A program made the position numbers and the translations under genes. Shown here in pieces: positions 17,974-26,720 of a stretch of DNA of 64,000 nucleotides (the first letter of the stretch is position 1; each line of letters begins with the position of its first letter). The stretch covers positions 1-64,000 of the forward strand of contig QCEQ01000001.1 in assembly GCA_003278525.1 (NCBI GenBank), in the 5' to 3' direction. This DNA comes from Prochlorococcus sp. AG-355-P16. Its GTDB lineage: Bacteria > Cyanobacteriota > Cyanobacteriia > PCC-6307 > Cyanobiaceae. Under the pieces are notes generated by a model that did not search any database, was not told the DNA's origin, and saw nothing but the letters and a program-made list of their open reading frames with translations.

Positions 17974-18189
17974 ATTAATTATGCTTTAAAAAAGAGCAAA
18001 AACAATCAGCATAAAAAAGAAAAAAATAAAAAATGTTTGGCAAAGATAGTTTAATTTGAAGATGAAATTAAAATCTAAAAAAACTTTGTCGAAAAAAATT
18101 TAAAAATTCTTTTCATTATGAGATCCTGTGATGGATAATAGAGCATATAAATTCACGTTTATTTAACAAAATTCTTAATCAACAAAAAT

Positions 18190-19368
18190 TTGAGTAATAT
18201 AAAATTTTCTGGTCTCAAAGGCCAAGCGCTTGTAATAAAGGATAAAGATATTCCAAGCATAAAAGAATTTCAGGATGTTATCCCAGATCACTACTTTAGG
18301 TGCAATACCAAAACTTCTTTGAGTTATCTTTTGCAATCAGTTTTCATTCAATCATTTGTAGTTGCAATAGGGTTATCTATTCCATTTACCCCAAAAATGA
18401 TCCCAATTTGGATAATTTACGCATTAATATCAGGTACCACTGCAATGGGATTCTGGGTAATTGCCCATGAATGTGGGCATGGAGCATTCTCTAAAAACAA
18501 AACATTGGAATCTGTAACTGGTTATTTACTACATTCATTACTTCTGGTGCCTTATTTTTCTTGGCAGCGTTCTCATGCAGTTCATCATCGATTCACAAAT
18601 AACATAACTAATGGAGAAACTCACGTCCCTTTAGTTATTAAAGGGAACGGAGTTACAGAAAAAGTTGGCGGAGAAAAAGAATTACATTTTTCAAATTCCT
18701 TAGGTAAGAAAAATTATGGAATTCTTCAACTTTTTTTACATCTAATATTTGGCTGGCCTGCTTATTTACTTACTGGAAGTACAGGAGGTGTTAAATATGG
18801 CACTACAAATCATTTTTGGCCAATTAAACCATTTTCTAAAGCATTATGGCCATCAGTATGGGCCAAGAAAGTTTGGATATCAGATATTGGAGTAGGTTTG
18901 ACATTAGTGGGCATTGTTTATTTTGTTTTCAATTATGGATTATTTCCAGTAATTACTCTGTATTTTGGCCCTTTATTAGTGGTTAATTGTTGGTTAGTAG
19001 TTTATACATGGCTTCATCATACAGATTCAGATGTGCCTCATCTTTCAAATACGGAATTTTCCTTTATGAGAGGAGCATTTCTATCTATTGACAGGCCTTA
19101 CGGTAGAGTCCTTAATTTTCTTCACCATAATATAGGTTCTAGCCATGTCGTTCATCATGTATGTCCAACGATCCCTCATTATCATGCAAAAAAGGCAACT
19201 GTCTTAATTAAAAAAGCCTTTAAAAAAGCATATCTTTTTAATCCTGATCCAATACACAAAGCTTTATGGAATATTGCCTGCAATTGCGTTGCTGTTGAGT
19301 CAGACATCAAGAGAGCAAGATATATATGGCAATCTTCATACAAACATGATGGATTAAAAACACAATAA
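18190..19368 (+). CDS. DesA-like acyl-lipid desaturase
   Basis: 392 residues. Histidine boxes HECGHGAF, HAVHHRFT and HVVHH are set among four to six membrane helices, close to the cyanobacterial omega-6 (delta-12) acyl-lipid desaturase DesA. It introduces a second double bond in membrane glycerolipids using ferredoxin. The start is a TTG at 18190; the next internal ATG is too far into the domain. The regiospecificity is inferred from family resemblance. Confidence 0.85.
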   Translation: MSNIKFSGLKGQALVIKDKDIPSIKEFQDVIPDHYFRCNTKTSLSYLLQSVFIQSFVVAIGLSIPFTPKMIPIWIIYALISGTTAMGFWVIAHECGHGAFSKNKTLESVTGYLLHSLLLVPYFSWQRSHAVHHRFTNNITNGETHVPLVIKGNGVTEKVGGEKELHFSNSLGKKNYGILQLFLHLIFGWPAYLLTGSTGGVKYGTTNHFWPIKPFSKALWPSVWAKKVWISDIGVGLTLVGIVYFVFNYGLFPVITLYFGPLLVVNCWLVVYTWLHHTDSDVPHLSNTEFSFMRGAFLSIDRPYGRVLNFLHHNIGSSHVVHHVCPTIPHYHAKKATVLIKKAFKKAYLFNPDPIHKALWNIACNCVAVESDIKRARYIWQSSYKHDGLKTQ

Positions 19369-19475
19369 GCATCCATTCTTTATCAATTTAATTTACGCAA
19401 ATCTGAAAAAAATATTAAAGAATTAGCAATAACAAATTTTTCATCTTAGAAAATACTCAAAATCTTAGTAATTCT

Positions 19476-19637
19476 ATGAGTGGCGACAATCTACATGGTA
19501 AACAGCCTATTAAATTTTATTCGGAAAAAATAACACTTACAAAAGTTGAATTATTAGAAAGACAGTTGAGTTTAGGCGAAAAAATTTCAAATTTAGATCA
19601 AAAGCATAAAGAATGGAGCAAAAAACTATCAGATTGA
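19476..19637 (+). CDS. Small hypothetical protein, 53 aa
   Basis: ATG at 19476. Hydrophilic with a helical charged C-terminal half (LLERQLSLGEKISNLDQKHK). It lies between the desaturase and the methyltransferase remnant. No family recognised. Confidence 0.5.
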   Translation: MSGDNLHGKQPIKFYSEKITLTKVELLERQLSLGEKISNLDQKHKEWSKKLSD

Positions 19638-19688
19638 TCATCAAATAAGATGAATTCTAAAAACTTATTGATATTTGTATTTGCCTTG

Positions 19689-20305
19689 TCAAGAAACTTT
19701 TCTGTAAATTATTGAAAAGTTATTTGCAGGCATCCTAATAATATCCTCTTGATAAAAACCATTTTTCTTACTCTCATCACAAACTTCCTCAATATTTTTA
19801 ATACCCCAAAGATCATTTTGCATTTTTAATGAATTATCGAAGAAATAATTACTTTCACTCGTATGCTTATTACAAATTTTAAATGGTCCATACAAAATCA
19901 AAAAATGCCCCTTACTGAGTAATTTTCCTGACTCTCTAAAGAGAGCTACAGTACAAGACCACTGTGCTACATGAATCATATTTATAGAGACTATTCCTTG
20001 CAGAGAATGAGCCAATCTCAATGGAATTTTCCAAGGAATTTTTTCTACATCAATCTCAAGAGGCTGTGGCATTTTCTTAGTTAAGTCTCCATACTCAATC
20101 CAAGAACTTATACTTTTTCTATGCGCTAACTCTGGATCACTTGTTTGCCAAATTATTTCAGGAAAGCGTTTTTGAAAAACTACTCCATGCTCCCCGCTGC
20201 CACTTCCAATTTCCAATACTGAACCTTTTTTTATAATTTTGGATAGTACATTACCAATACAGTCTCTGTTTCTTTGAGTTGCAGAAAAAAAAATCTATTA
20301 TCCAA
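19689..20305 (-). pseudogene. DUF938 SAM methyltransferase, frame broken at poly-T run
   Basis: The downstream frame encodes SAM-binding VLEIGSGSGEHGVVFQKRFP and the rest of a DUF938 methyltransferase. Its only in-frame upstream start for a short form is a TTG at 20216, which would cut into the fold. Upstream, the bases before 20285 in the same frame give SATQRNRDCIGNVLSKIIKK, which matches the family N-terminus (RN..PI..VL). A start at 20305 reads MDNRFF in another frame. The two frames meet at a run of nine T (20285-20293 on the plus strand as A); ten T would restore one protein of about 205 residues. Possibilities are a true frameshift, a phase-variable tract, polymerase slippage, or a sequencing error. 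Confidence 0.75.
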
Positions 20306-20358
20306 AATAAAAAAAATTGGTTTACTTTAGTACAAAGAATAATTTTAAAAATCCTTAA

Positions 20359-20523
20359 TTATTTAACCTTTCTCAATTTTGGGGTCTTAAAAAACATTAT
20401 TTTAAGGCTGAAGTACAATATTGAAATTGTAAGAGTAGGCAAGATGTAAAGTATTAAATCAGAACTTATCAGAGAATTAATTCTTCCAAAAATTAAATGC
20501 ATGTAATAAGTAGCAAATGACAT
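20359..20523 (-). CDS. Small membrane protein, 54 aa
   Basis: ATG at 20523. One or two hydrophobic stretches (LILYILPTLTISILYFSL) followed by a basic tail (KTPKLRKVK). No family. Moderate support from composition only. Confidence 0.45.
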   Translation of the reverse strand: MSFATYYMHLIFGRINSLISSDLILYILPTLTISILYFSLKIMFFKTPKLRKVK

Positions 20524-20603
20524 AAATTCATATATATCTAATTTATTAATAGCAATTATTTGAATTCTAAAAACAACTTTCAGTCAAAAACAAAAAAATT
20601 CTC

Positions 20604-20640
20604 AAAAAAGAGTCAGCCTGTATCCCTACTAGCTGACTCT
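20604..20640 (-). terminator. Rho-independent terminator, minus strand
   Basis: AGAGTCAGC at 20609-20617 pairs perfectly with GCTGACTCT at 20632-20640 around a 14-base loop. Read on the minus strand the stem is followed by TTTTTTGAG. No minus-strand protein gene lies immediately upstream of it (20641-20832), so it may end an unannotated transcript. Confidence 0.7.
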
Positions 20641-20741
20641 ATGTTTATATTAATTTAATTTATCTTTAAATGAGGATATGACTCTAAAAAGAATAAAGTA
20701 GTAATTTGTATTTTGCGATACATATATGTAGCAGTTTTCTT

Positions 20742-20782
20742 GAGATTGCCTGATTTGGTAAGAAAATCTCACTTTTTTCTTT
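20742..20782 (+). terminator. Probable terminator, plus strand
   Basis: GAGATT (20742-20747) pairs with AATCTC (20765-20770), followed by the U-rich ACTTTTTTCTTT. It lies about 60 bases before the first hli gene. Confidence 0.5.
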
Positions 20783-20832
20783 ACATAAATAAATAAATAT
20801 GTTATATTTGTTTACAACTACAAAAAAACAAA

Positions 20833-20940
20833 ATGACACCTGAAGCTGAACGTTTTAATGGTTGGGCAGCAATGCTAGGTTTCGTCGCTGCAGTTGGCGC
20901 ATATGTAACTACAGGCCAAATCATTCCAGGCTGGTTCTAA
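20833..20940 (+). CDS. hli: High-light-inducible protein, short form (35 aa)
   Basis: 35 residues: AERFNGWAAMLGFVAAVGAY then TTGQIIPGWF. This is one chlorophyll-binding-type helix with the Hli ExxNGxxAMxGF motif (here the Arg is Trp). Hli proteins sit in thylakoids and protect photosystems and chlorophyll-synthesis enzymes in excess light. The ATG at 20833 and the TAATG overlap with the next hli indicate a coupled pair. This is among the shortest Hli forms. Confidence 0.9.
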   Translation: MTPEAERFNGWAAMLGFVAAVGAYVTTGQIIPGWF

Positions 20941-21080
20941 TGAAAAATAACGAACCCAAACTAGTAGAAAAAGAAAAAATTATTGCTGAAAAGCTCAATG
21001 GAAGATTTGCAATGTTAGGTTTTATTGCTCTAGTTGGAGCATATTTAACCACAGGCCAAATCATTCCAGGTTTTATCTAA
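20940..21080 (+). CDS. hli: High-light-inducible protein (46 aa)
   Basis: 46 residues: a charged N-terminus, then EKLNGRFAMLGFIALVGAYL and the TTGQIIPGFI ending. The start ATG shares one base with the stop of the preceding hli (TAATG), implying co-translation. The two paired forms may form heterodimers. A terminator-like hairpin follows at 21099. Confidence 0.92.
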   Translation: MKNNEPKLVEKEKIIAEKLNGRFAMLGFIALVGAYLTTGQIIPGFI

Positions 21081-21098
21081 TTAAAAATTTACTTTTAA

Positions 21099-21135
21099 AG
21101 TGCCGAATTTACAAAAAAATTAGGCTCTTTTTTTT
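21099..21135 (+). terminator. Terminator of the hli pair
   Basis: AGTGCC (21099-21104) pairs with GGCTCT (21123-21128) with one mismatch, followed by eight T. It follows the second hli by about 20 bases. Confidence 0.6.
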
Positions 21136-21548
21136 AGTTATTTTTGTATTTGATCTTAAACTTTCCGGCATTGTTGTTGATAAATAATCCCATTTCAAAC
21201 AAAACAATAAAGTAAGAATTAGCGAAAATATTATTGCAATTCAAAAAGTAACTTTATTGTTGTTTGAGGTTTTAAGATTATCTCAGTGAAACTTTGAATG
21301 GAGAATAATATATTGGTAAATTTTACTAATGAAAGTTGCCTTTATAAATATGCAAGCTTGAAAAGCTTATAAGCAGATATATTAAAGTTTTAAATGCCCT
21401 AACCTAAAAGCTGAAGTTCTACAAACACAGAATTTAAATATGCTTACTGAGGCAAAATATTAACTAGATAAATTTTCTTCTTTTAGTAAACTTTTAAAAA
21501 ATTAAATATCAATTGATGCTATCTTTAACGAGATAAATTGAGAATTAA
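21136..21548. other. Non-coding stretch
   Basis: About 410 bases with no supportable gene. AAGCTT-GAAA-AGCTT forms a small hairpin near 21350-21370. Nothing else stands out. Confidence 0.4.
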
Positions 21549-21683
21549 ATGAGAGTAAAACTTGAACCTGAAACAGCATTTATAGGGAAAAAATTTGTTT
21601 ACATATTTCTAGGAATAATATTTAGCCTTAATGCCATAACTTTTATTTGGTTTTTCTTATTTTCAAATTTAGAGCTTACTTAG
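21549..21683 (+). CDS. Small membrane protein, 44 aa
   Basis: ATG at 21549; a polar N-terminus (MRVKLEPETAFIGKKF), then one long helix (VYIFLGIIFSLNAITFIWFF). Convergent with the third hli gene 2 bases away. No family. Confidence 0.5.
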   Translation: MRVKLEPETAFIGKKFVYIFLGIIFSLNAITFIWFFLFSNLELT

Positions 21684-21685
21684 TT

Positions 21686-21892
21686 CTAAAAAACACCTGG
21701 GATGATCTGACCTGTTGATATGTAGGCACCTAATAGCGCTATAAAACCAATCATAGCCCATCTACCGTTTACTTTTTCTGCATTTTGAGGATATCCTTCG
21801 TAAGATACAGTTTCATCAATATAAGGCCTAGTTTCTGATGGAAACATATTTTGTCTTCCACCTGATTCTGTAGTAACACCCGATTTTGTCAT
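21686..21892 (-). CDS. hli: High-light-inducible protein (68 aa)
   Basis: 68 residues with a longer soluble N-terminus, then AEKVNGRWAMIGFIALLGAY and STGQIIPGVF. Full Hli core ExxNGRxAMxGF-like (EKVNGRWAMIGF). ATG at 21892. Third hli in 1.1 kb, on the opposite strand from the coupled pair. Confidence 0.93.
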   Translation of the reverse strand: MTKSGVTTESGGRQNMFPSETRPYIDETVSYEGYPQNAEKVNGRWAMIGFIALLGAYISTGQIIPGVF

Positions 21893-22130
21893 TAGAAATA
21901 TAATTATTGTTAATTAAAGTAACATAAATATTAACTTATGTAAACCAAAAGTCTCCGGTGATTTATTGCTGAATTTTATGGGTTAATTCATGACAATCAT
22001 TTCTAAAAAATTAACAAACCCCAATTTTGCTAAGTAAATCACTATTTAATTCAAATTTTGCAGAAAAATCACTCAAAATGAGCATTTATACTCACAATAA
22101 GTAATTTTACTTAGTAGAATTTATTTAGCA

Positions 22131-22225
22131 TTTAGGAAGTGCTTAGCTGGTTAAATCAGAAAATCTGAATTAACTATGTCGTCATGAGCTTGCTGGTGGG
22201 ATACTTGCAGGCTCTTTCAATTTTA
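22131..22225 (+). ncRNA. Candidate structured small RNA
   Basis: In a stretch (21893-22340) without genes, two hairpins lie close together. The first is TTAAATCAGA/TCTGAATTAA (22151-22173, one mismatch). The second is GAGCTTGC/GCAGGCTC (22186-22214, one G-U pair) followed by TTTCAATTTT. Local GC is above the background. No homologue is recognised; a promoter was not identified. Confidence 0.4.
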
Positions 22226-22340
22226 AAATCAAACAAAATAAATTAAGTACTGAGATAAATTTGACTTTTGGATAAAAGTTTTAAAAAATAATGTCATAAA
22301 TTTTTTTATTTGCTAAATAGTAAATAGATTGAAAAAATGT

Positions 22341-22442
22341 ATGTCTTTAGATTTTATTCTCATTCCTTCTTGTATTTTTATTATCCTTTTTCTTTTTAAT
22401 CGAGAAAATATGATTTACAAGAAAAATCAAAAAGCTAAGTAA
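22341..22442 (+). CDS. Tiny membrane protein, 33 aa
   Basis: ATG at 22341: one helix (LDFILIPSCIFIILFLF) then NRENMIYKKNQKAK. Size and topology resemble the other picocyanobacterial micro-proteins here. Low-information call. Confidence 0.4.
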   Translation: MSLDFILIPSCIFIILFLFNRENMIYKKNQKAK

Positions 22443-22520
22443 TGAAGATGTTGAAAGAAAATTTAGAACAAGTTTTTGTTCATATATTTACTTAAAATTT
22501 TAATTTTGGCTATTTGGGAA

Positions 22521-22673
22521 TTAATTATAAATTTTAGATAGTTTATAAGAAAAACTACCCAGATTTTTGTCTAAAATTAATTTATCCCAATAAAGTCTTG
22601 AGCGATTTATTTGTTCTAATTTTTCTTGGCAATGTATACAATTACAATCTTTTAATACACTTTTTGAATACAT
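22521..22673 (-). CDS. Small protein with CNCxxC motif, 50 aa
   Basis: From the ATG at 22673: SVLKDCNCIHCQEKLEQINR then RLYWDKLILDK. The CxCxxC cluster may bind a metal. The frame extends to a TTG at 22703, but the ATG is preferred. Function unknown. Confidence 0.5.
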   Translation of the reverse strand: MYSKSVLKDCNCIHCQEKLEQINRSRLYWDKLILDKNLGSFSYKLSKIYN

Positions 22674-22858
22674 AAATTTATTATATTTCTTTAAATTAAA
22701 CAAATTTCAAGATTAAAAACAACTCCTAAAGTATCACGCTGAAAAAAGGCACTTTGAATAATAAGTTCAAACAATCTAGAACAAAATTTATAAATATCAG
22801 AAGAAAAATTTTTTTATAGTTTAAAACATAAAATCTTTATCTAAAAAGATATTAAAAT

Positions 22859-24034
22859 TTAGGAGGCTTTTTTTAACAGATAAATACCCCCCAAAAAGGA
22901 TATCAAAACCGGCAACCAAGCCGAAATAAGTGGAGTAAGAATACCTTTTACACCAAGTGAGCTTGATAAAAAAGAAAGTACATAATAGAACAGAATCAAT
23001 ACTACACTTAGACCAAATCCCTGGCTCTTTGATGTTCTTAGATTTTGCTTAGCACCTAAACTACTTCCTACTAATCCAAATACTAAGCATGCGCAAGGTA
23101 AAGTAAACTTTTCTTGAATCCTAACCGACATTTTTCTTGCTTCCCTTGCATCTCCAGTTTCTTCATAAAGCTTTTTTGCTTTAAGAGCCTGAGTTAAAGT
23201 CATTTTGTTTGCATCATCAGGAATTTTGGAAACTCTTAAAGGTCCATCACCCAAAGGGTACAAGTATTTATTAAACCCAATAGTGGTTGTTTTCCCACTT
23301 TTATCTAATGTAATGAGCTTTCCATTAGTAAATACCCATGAAGATTGCTTTCTATCAAAGATTCCTTGTTCAGCTGATAGGATTTGTTTATAGCCTAATA
23401 CAGAGAAGTCGATAACAGTGACATTTTTCATGACATTATCTTCAACAATCCTAGAAAAGAATATTTGGTTTAAAAAAGTATTTCGCTCTGTTGATTGATT
23501 AGTATTTGGATCAGTATAGGAACCATAACCTTTAAAGAAAATATCATGCCCTCTTTCTATGGAAACAGATTTGCCCAATCCATCTCTTAGTAACATCTCA
23601 GAATATTTATTCGTTAAAGGAACCAAATTATTATTAAAGTAAAAAGTTAATCCAGTCATAAATATCGCCAGCATTATCGCAGGAATAACTAATCTAGAAG
23701 TTTTAACTCCCAAACTTCTTGCGGCCAATATTTCAGAATTAGAAGACATCTTTCCATAGGCCAATAAAGTTGATAAAAGTACGGACATTGGAAATGAAAG
23801 AACCAAAAAACCTGGTAGTTTCAACAACATTACCTGGATGGCAAGCGTTATTGGTAAACCAAATTCAACGATTTTCCTTATCAAATCAAACATTACCCCA
23901 ACAGAAAGAGAAACCACTGTAAAAGCAGATATTGCGAACAGCAAAGGGGGTATTAGTTGGCCTAACAACCACCTATCAATAATTGGAATATTATTTATAA
24001 CTTTTGAAAAATTTTTAATATTATTTCTGTACAT
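22859..24034 (-). CDS. LptF/LptG-family permease
   Basis: About 391 residues. Two N-terminal helices with IIDRWLLGQLIPPLLFA and LPITLAIQVMLLKLPGF, a central soluble beta-jellyroll (about 140-280), and three or four C-terminal helices. This is the LptF/LptG (YjgP/YjgQ) layout. With LptB these extract lipopolysaccharide from the inner membrane and pass it to LptC/LptA. Cyanobacteria usually have a single such gene. Start at the ATG 24034, or a GTG at 24052. An LptA-like gene is at 46659. Confidence 0.85.
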   Translation of the reverse strand: MYRNNIKNFSKVINNIPIIDRWLLGQLIPPLLFAISAFTVVSLSVGVMFDLIRKIVEFGLPITLAIQVMLLKLPGFLVLSFPMSVLLSTLLAYGKMSSNSEILAARSLGVKTSRLVIPAIMLAIFMTGLTFYFNNNLVPLTNKYSEMLLRDGLGKSVSIERGHDIFFKGYGSYTDPNTNQSTERNTFLNQIFFSRIVEDNVMKNVTVIDFSVLGYKQILSAEQGIFDRKQSSWVFTNGKLITLDKSGKTTTIGFNKYLYPLGDGPLRVSKIPDDANKMTLTQALKAKKLYEETGDAREARKMSVRIQEKFTLPCACLVFGLVGSSLGAKQNLRTSKSQGFGLSVVLILFYYVLSFLSSSLGVKGILTPLISAWLPVLISFLGGIYLLKKAS

Positions 24035-24090
24035 TATCTTGATTGAAAGCACTTGTAACGATATCCATAAATTAAGTAGATTAATTTAGT

Positions 24091-25413
24091 ATGCCAATAA
24101 TGAATAATAGACAATCTAATATCAAAAGAATAAGAAAACAATTTTCACTTCATAAATTTCCTAACTTAAAAATTAACATTGAAGGGTTTTTAATTTCTTT
24201 AATATTATTAGGAATACCATTAAATTTATACAAAAATAGATTTTATGATGATTCTTGGACAGTGGGGGAATGGCTAATATCATATGCAGGAGGTTTTATA
24301 AGAAGGGGATTACCAGGTCAAATTATTTTTTATTTATCAACTCATTTAAATATCAACCCAATATTTTTTACTTGGTTAATTAGTGTATTTTCAATTGTAT
24401 TTCTTTTTATTTTGATAAAAATTTTTTGTTGGGATAACTTTCAAAAATCTTTTCTATTATCTAGCTTAGTTTTACTTGGCCCTATTTCAGAAGATTATCT
24501 TGTACGAAAAGATGTATTTCTGGTTTTAATATATGGCACATGTTTATTAACTATTAGACAATTATATTTAAAAAAAATGAGTATTTTCCTATCAATATTA
24601 TTAATTAATATATTTTCAGTTATTGCGTTGCTCTCACATGAGGCTTATGGAATTTGGGCCATTCCAAGTTTATTTTTATTAGTCTTTTTTTATGTTAAAA
24701 AAAATGTGATAAAAACTGCAAGAGCAATATTTTTGAGTTTTGTTTTTATATTTCCATCCGTCTACAGTTTTATTTGTTGCATTATTTTTAAAGGTAATCA
24801 AAGTATTGCGATTGCTATTCATGACAGTTGGAGAGAGTTTAAAGATATCATGCCTTCTACTGAACTACTTGATTCAGTCTATCCTGATGGAGCAATTGCT
24901 TGGATTGGAGAAAATTTAAATTCCACATTTAAACTTTCTATATCAAGTCTTAGCAAGTTTAATCTTTTTATTTTTTGGCATCCATTAATGTGGGCAATAA
25001 CGATATTTTTTGCGATTCGTTTGTTCAGTGGATTAAAACAAGATCCTTATTTTAATTTAAAAAAAATATTTATCCTAATTCAATTAATCCCTTTTATTCC
25101 GCTTTTTATAATTGCTCATGATTACGGAAGATGGATTTTTATTTGGTCATCTTCGTCATGTCTTCTATTTAGTTTCGCAATTACAACATTTAAAAAAGAG
25201 TCAATCAATCTTGAATCAAAAGCCAGAAGAATCAAAAGTTTGGATAAATTATTTCCAGTCATCAAAAATCAAAGAAATTACAATATAGTGATTTTGCTTT
25301 TAGGTCTTCCTCATTGTTGCTGGTCTTTAGGAAGGTACCTAATCTCTAACCCTATTGGATTTTCTATCAAGAACTTTATTTTCTATACCTCTCTGATACT
25401 AAATAAAGTATAA
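24091..25413 (+). CDS. Polytopic membrane protein of unknown function (glycan-linked)
   Basis: 440 residues with about ten membrane helices. The N-terminal DDSWTVGEWLISYAGGFIRR region, an aromatic/acidic loop after the first helix, is the kind of feature seen in membrane glycosyltransferases or polymerases. A second polar motif is AHDYGRWIF near residue 346. The neighbouring GT2-GtrA, radical SAM and SDR-like genes suggest a part in surface glycan or lipid-linked sugar chemistry, but no family is assigned. Confidence 0.7.
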   Translation: MPIMNNRQSNIKRIRKQFSLHKFPNLKINIEGFLISLILLGIPLNLYKNRFYDDSWTVGEWLISYAGGFIRRGLPGQIIFYLSTHLNINPIFFTWLISVFSIVFLFILIKIFCWDNFQKSFLLSSLVLLGPISEDYLVRKDVFLVLIYGTCLLTIRQLYLKKMSIFLSILLINIFSVIALLSHEAYGIWAIPSLFLLVFFYVKKNVIKTARAIFLSFVFIFPSVYSFICCIIFKGNQSIAIAIHDSWREFKDIMPSTELLDSVYPDGAIAWIGENLNSTFKLSISSLSKFNLFIFWHPLMWAITIFFAIRLFSGLKQDPYFNLKKIFILIQLIPFIPLFIIAHDYGRWIFIWSSSSCLLFSFAITTFKKESINLESKARRIKSLDKLFPVIKNQRNYNIVILLLGLPHCCWSLGRYLISNPIGFSIKNFIFYTSLILNKV

Positions 25414-25419
25414 ATTAGT

Positions 25420-26523
25420 CTAGGTATTCCAAACTAGTTTTGAAGATGCTGCATAATTCCAAATAAAAACAACAATAATCCCAGCAAGTTGCGATAATAA
25501 TGTATTAGGTGATATTAAGTTATAAAAAGAAGAAGCCAATCCTACATTGGCTATTATCGGTAATGAAGAAACCATTAAGAATTTGAGAAGTCCGATAAAA
25601 AGTGCTTTGTTTCGTAATCTTTTCACACGGAATGTAAGCCAATTATTAACTAAATAATTTGAAGTTGCGGCTAAAATGACTGCAATTGGTAAAACATTTT
25701 GAAAATTAAATCCTAAGAACCACATAAAAGAATAGGAAATTGAAAGTTGAACTAATAATCCCGTAATACCAACAAAAGCGAAACTTATTGCTTTTCTAGG
25801 TACTAATCTTTTTGATAACGAGTGAACTAGTGACACCCAGAAATCCCAAACTATTGCAATATCTAACTTAGATTCGCCAAACTTTCTTGGCAAAAAATTC
25901 AACGGTATCTCTTTACAATCTAAAGTTCCATTGCTAACAGAAAGTAATTCAAATAGAAACTTAAAGCCATTTACATCAATTCTTTCAACAAGTTTTAAAA
26001 CCCTCAGCGATCTAAAAACCATAAATCCACTCATGATGTCAGTTAATTTTAAATATTCTTTTGATAAGCTATATTTTGCAAGTTTATTTGCTATCGATGA
26101 GCCTTTTTTGCGCTTATCACTTAACCCTTTTATAGAGGAATTATTTAGAAAACGACTCCCTATAATTAGATCTTTATCTGAGATCAATAGCTCTTGTATA
26201 GCTTCATATAAACTCTCTACTTGATGTTGCCCATCAGTATCCATTACAGCAATTAGATCTCCTGAAGCTGAAAGGCTTCCCTCTTTAATTGCACTAGATA
26301 GACCATTTCTACCATGTCGATTAATTAGTCTAATTCTATTATCTTCTTGAGATAATTTTTTTATTAATGTAGATGTACCGTCAATTGAGGCATCATCAAC
26401 TACAATAATTTCAATTAAAAAACCATTAAAAAGATTTATGATTTTTTTAATGATTAAACTAATATTATCTACCTCATTTAGAGTAGGAAGAATAATAGAG
26501 ATATAGTGATTAGTATTTTGCAA
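25420..26523 (-). CDS. GT2 glycosyltransferase fused to GtrA-like membrane domain
   Basis: 367 residues. Residues 1-230 form a GT-A fold of family 2 (SIILPTLNEVDNI, VVDDASIDGTS, AVMDTDGQHQVE, and LIIGSRF), as in dolichyl/undecaprenyl-phosphate mannose or glucose synthases. Residues 240-365 contain four helices of the GtrA/DPMS type (FAFVGITGLLVQLS, NYLVNNWLTFR). The product is probably a polyprenyl-phosphate sugar flipped for surface glycans. Convergent with the 24091 gene. Confidence 0.88.
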   Translation of the reverse strand: MQNTNHYISIILPTLNEVDNISLIIKKIINLFNGFLIEIIVVDDASIDGTSTLIKKLSQEDNRIRLINRHGRNGLSSAIKEGSLSASGDLIAVMDTDGQHQVESLYEAIQELLISDKDLIIGSRFLNNSSIKGLSDKRKKGSSIANKLAKYSLSKEYLKLTDIMSGFMVFRSLRVLKLVERIDVNGFKFLFELLSVSNGTLDCKEIPLNFLPRKFGESKLDIAIVWDFWVSLVHSLSKRLVPRKAISFAFVGITGLLVQLSISYSFMWFLGFNFQNVLPIAVILAATSNYLVNNWLTFRVKRLRNKALFIGLLKFLMVSSLPIIANVGLASSFYNLISPNTLLSQLAGIIVVFIWNYAASSKLVWNT

Positions 26524-26720
26524 AATAAATATTTTAAGAAAAAAGTAATTTAATTAAATTATTAAAATTCATAATTTTATTATCAAAATAAATCTTATGT
26601 TATTAAGAAATAATTATCAAATAATTCTTTATAATTTAAATTTATATTATTAAAATTTAATTATTTTTATTAGTTAATTAGTATTAACTTTAATATCCTT
26701 AAATAAACCATTTGTGATAA
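26524..26720. other. AT-rich divergent intergenic region
   Basis: About 200 bases, almost entirely A/T, between the divergent GT2-GtrA and radical SAM genes; it must hold both promoters. No specific operator is recognisable. Confidence 0.4.

Larger units (their letters stand above)
20524..20832. other. Non-coding stretch upstream of hli genes with two terminator-like hairpins
   Basis: No convincing reading frame. It holds a 9-bp perfect hairpin at 20609-20640 and a second at 20742-20770, both listed separately, and the hli promoter region. A short RNA could lie between them. Confidence 0.5.
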
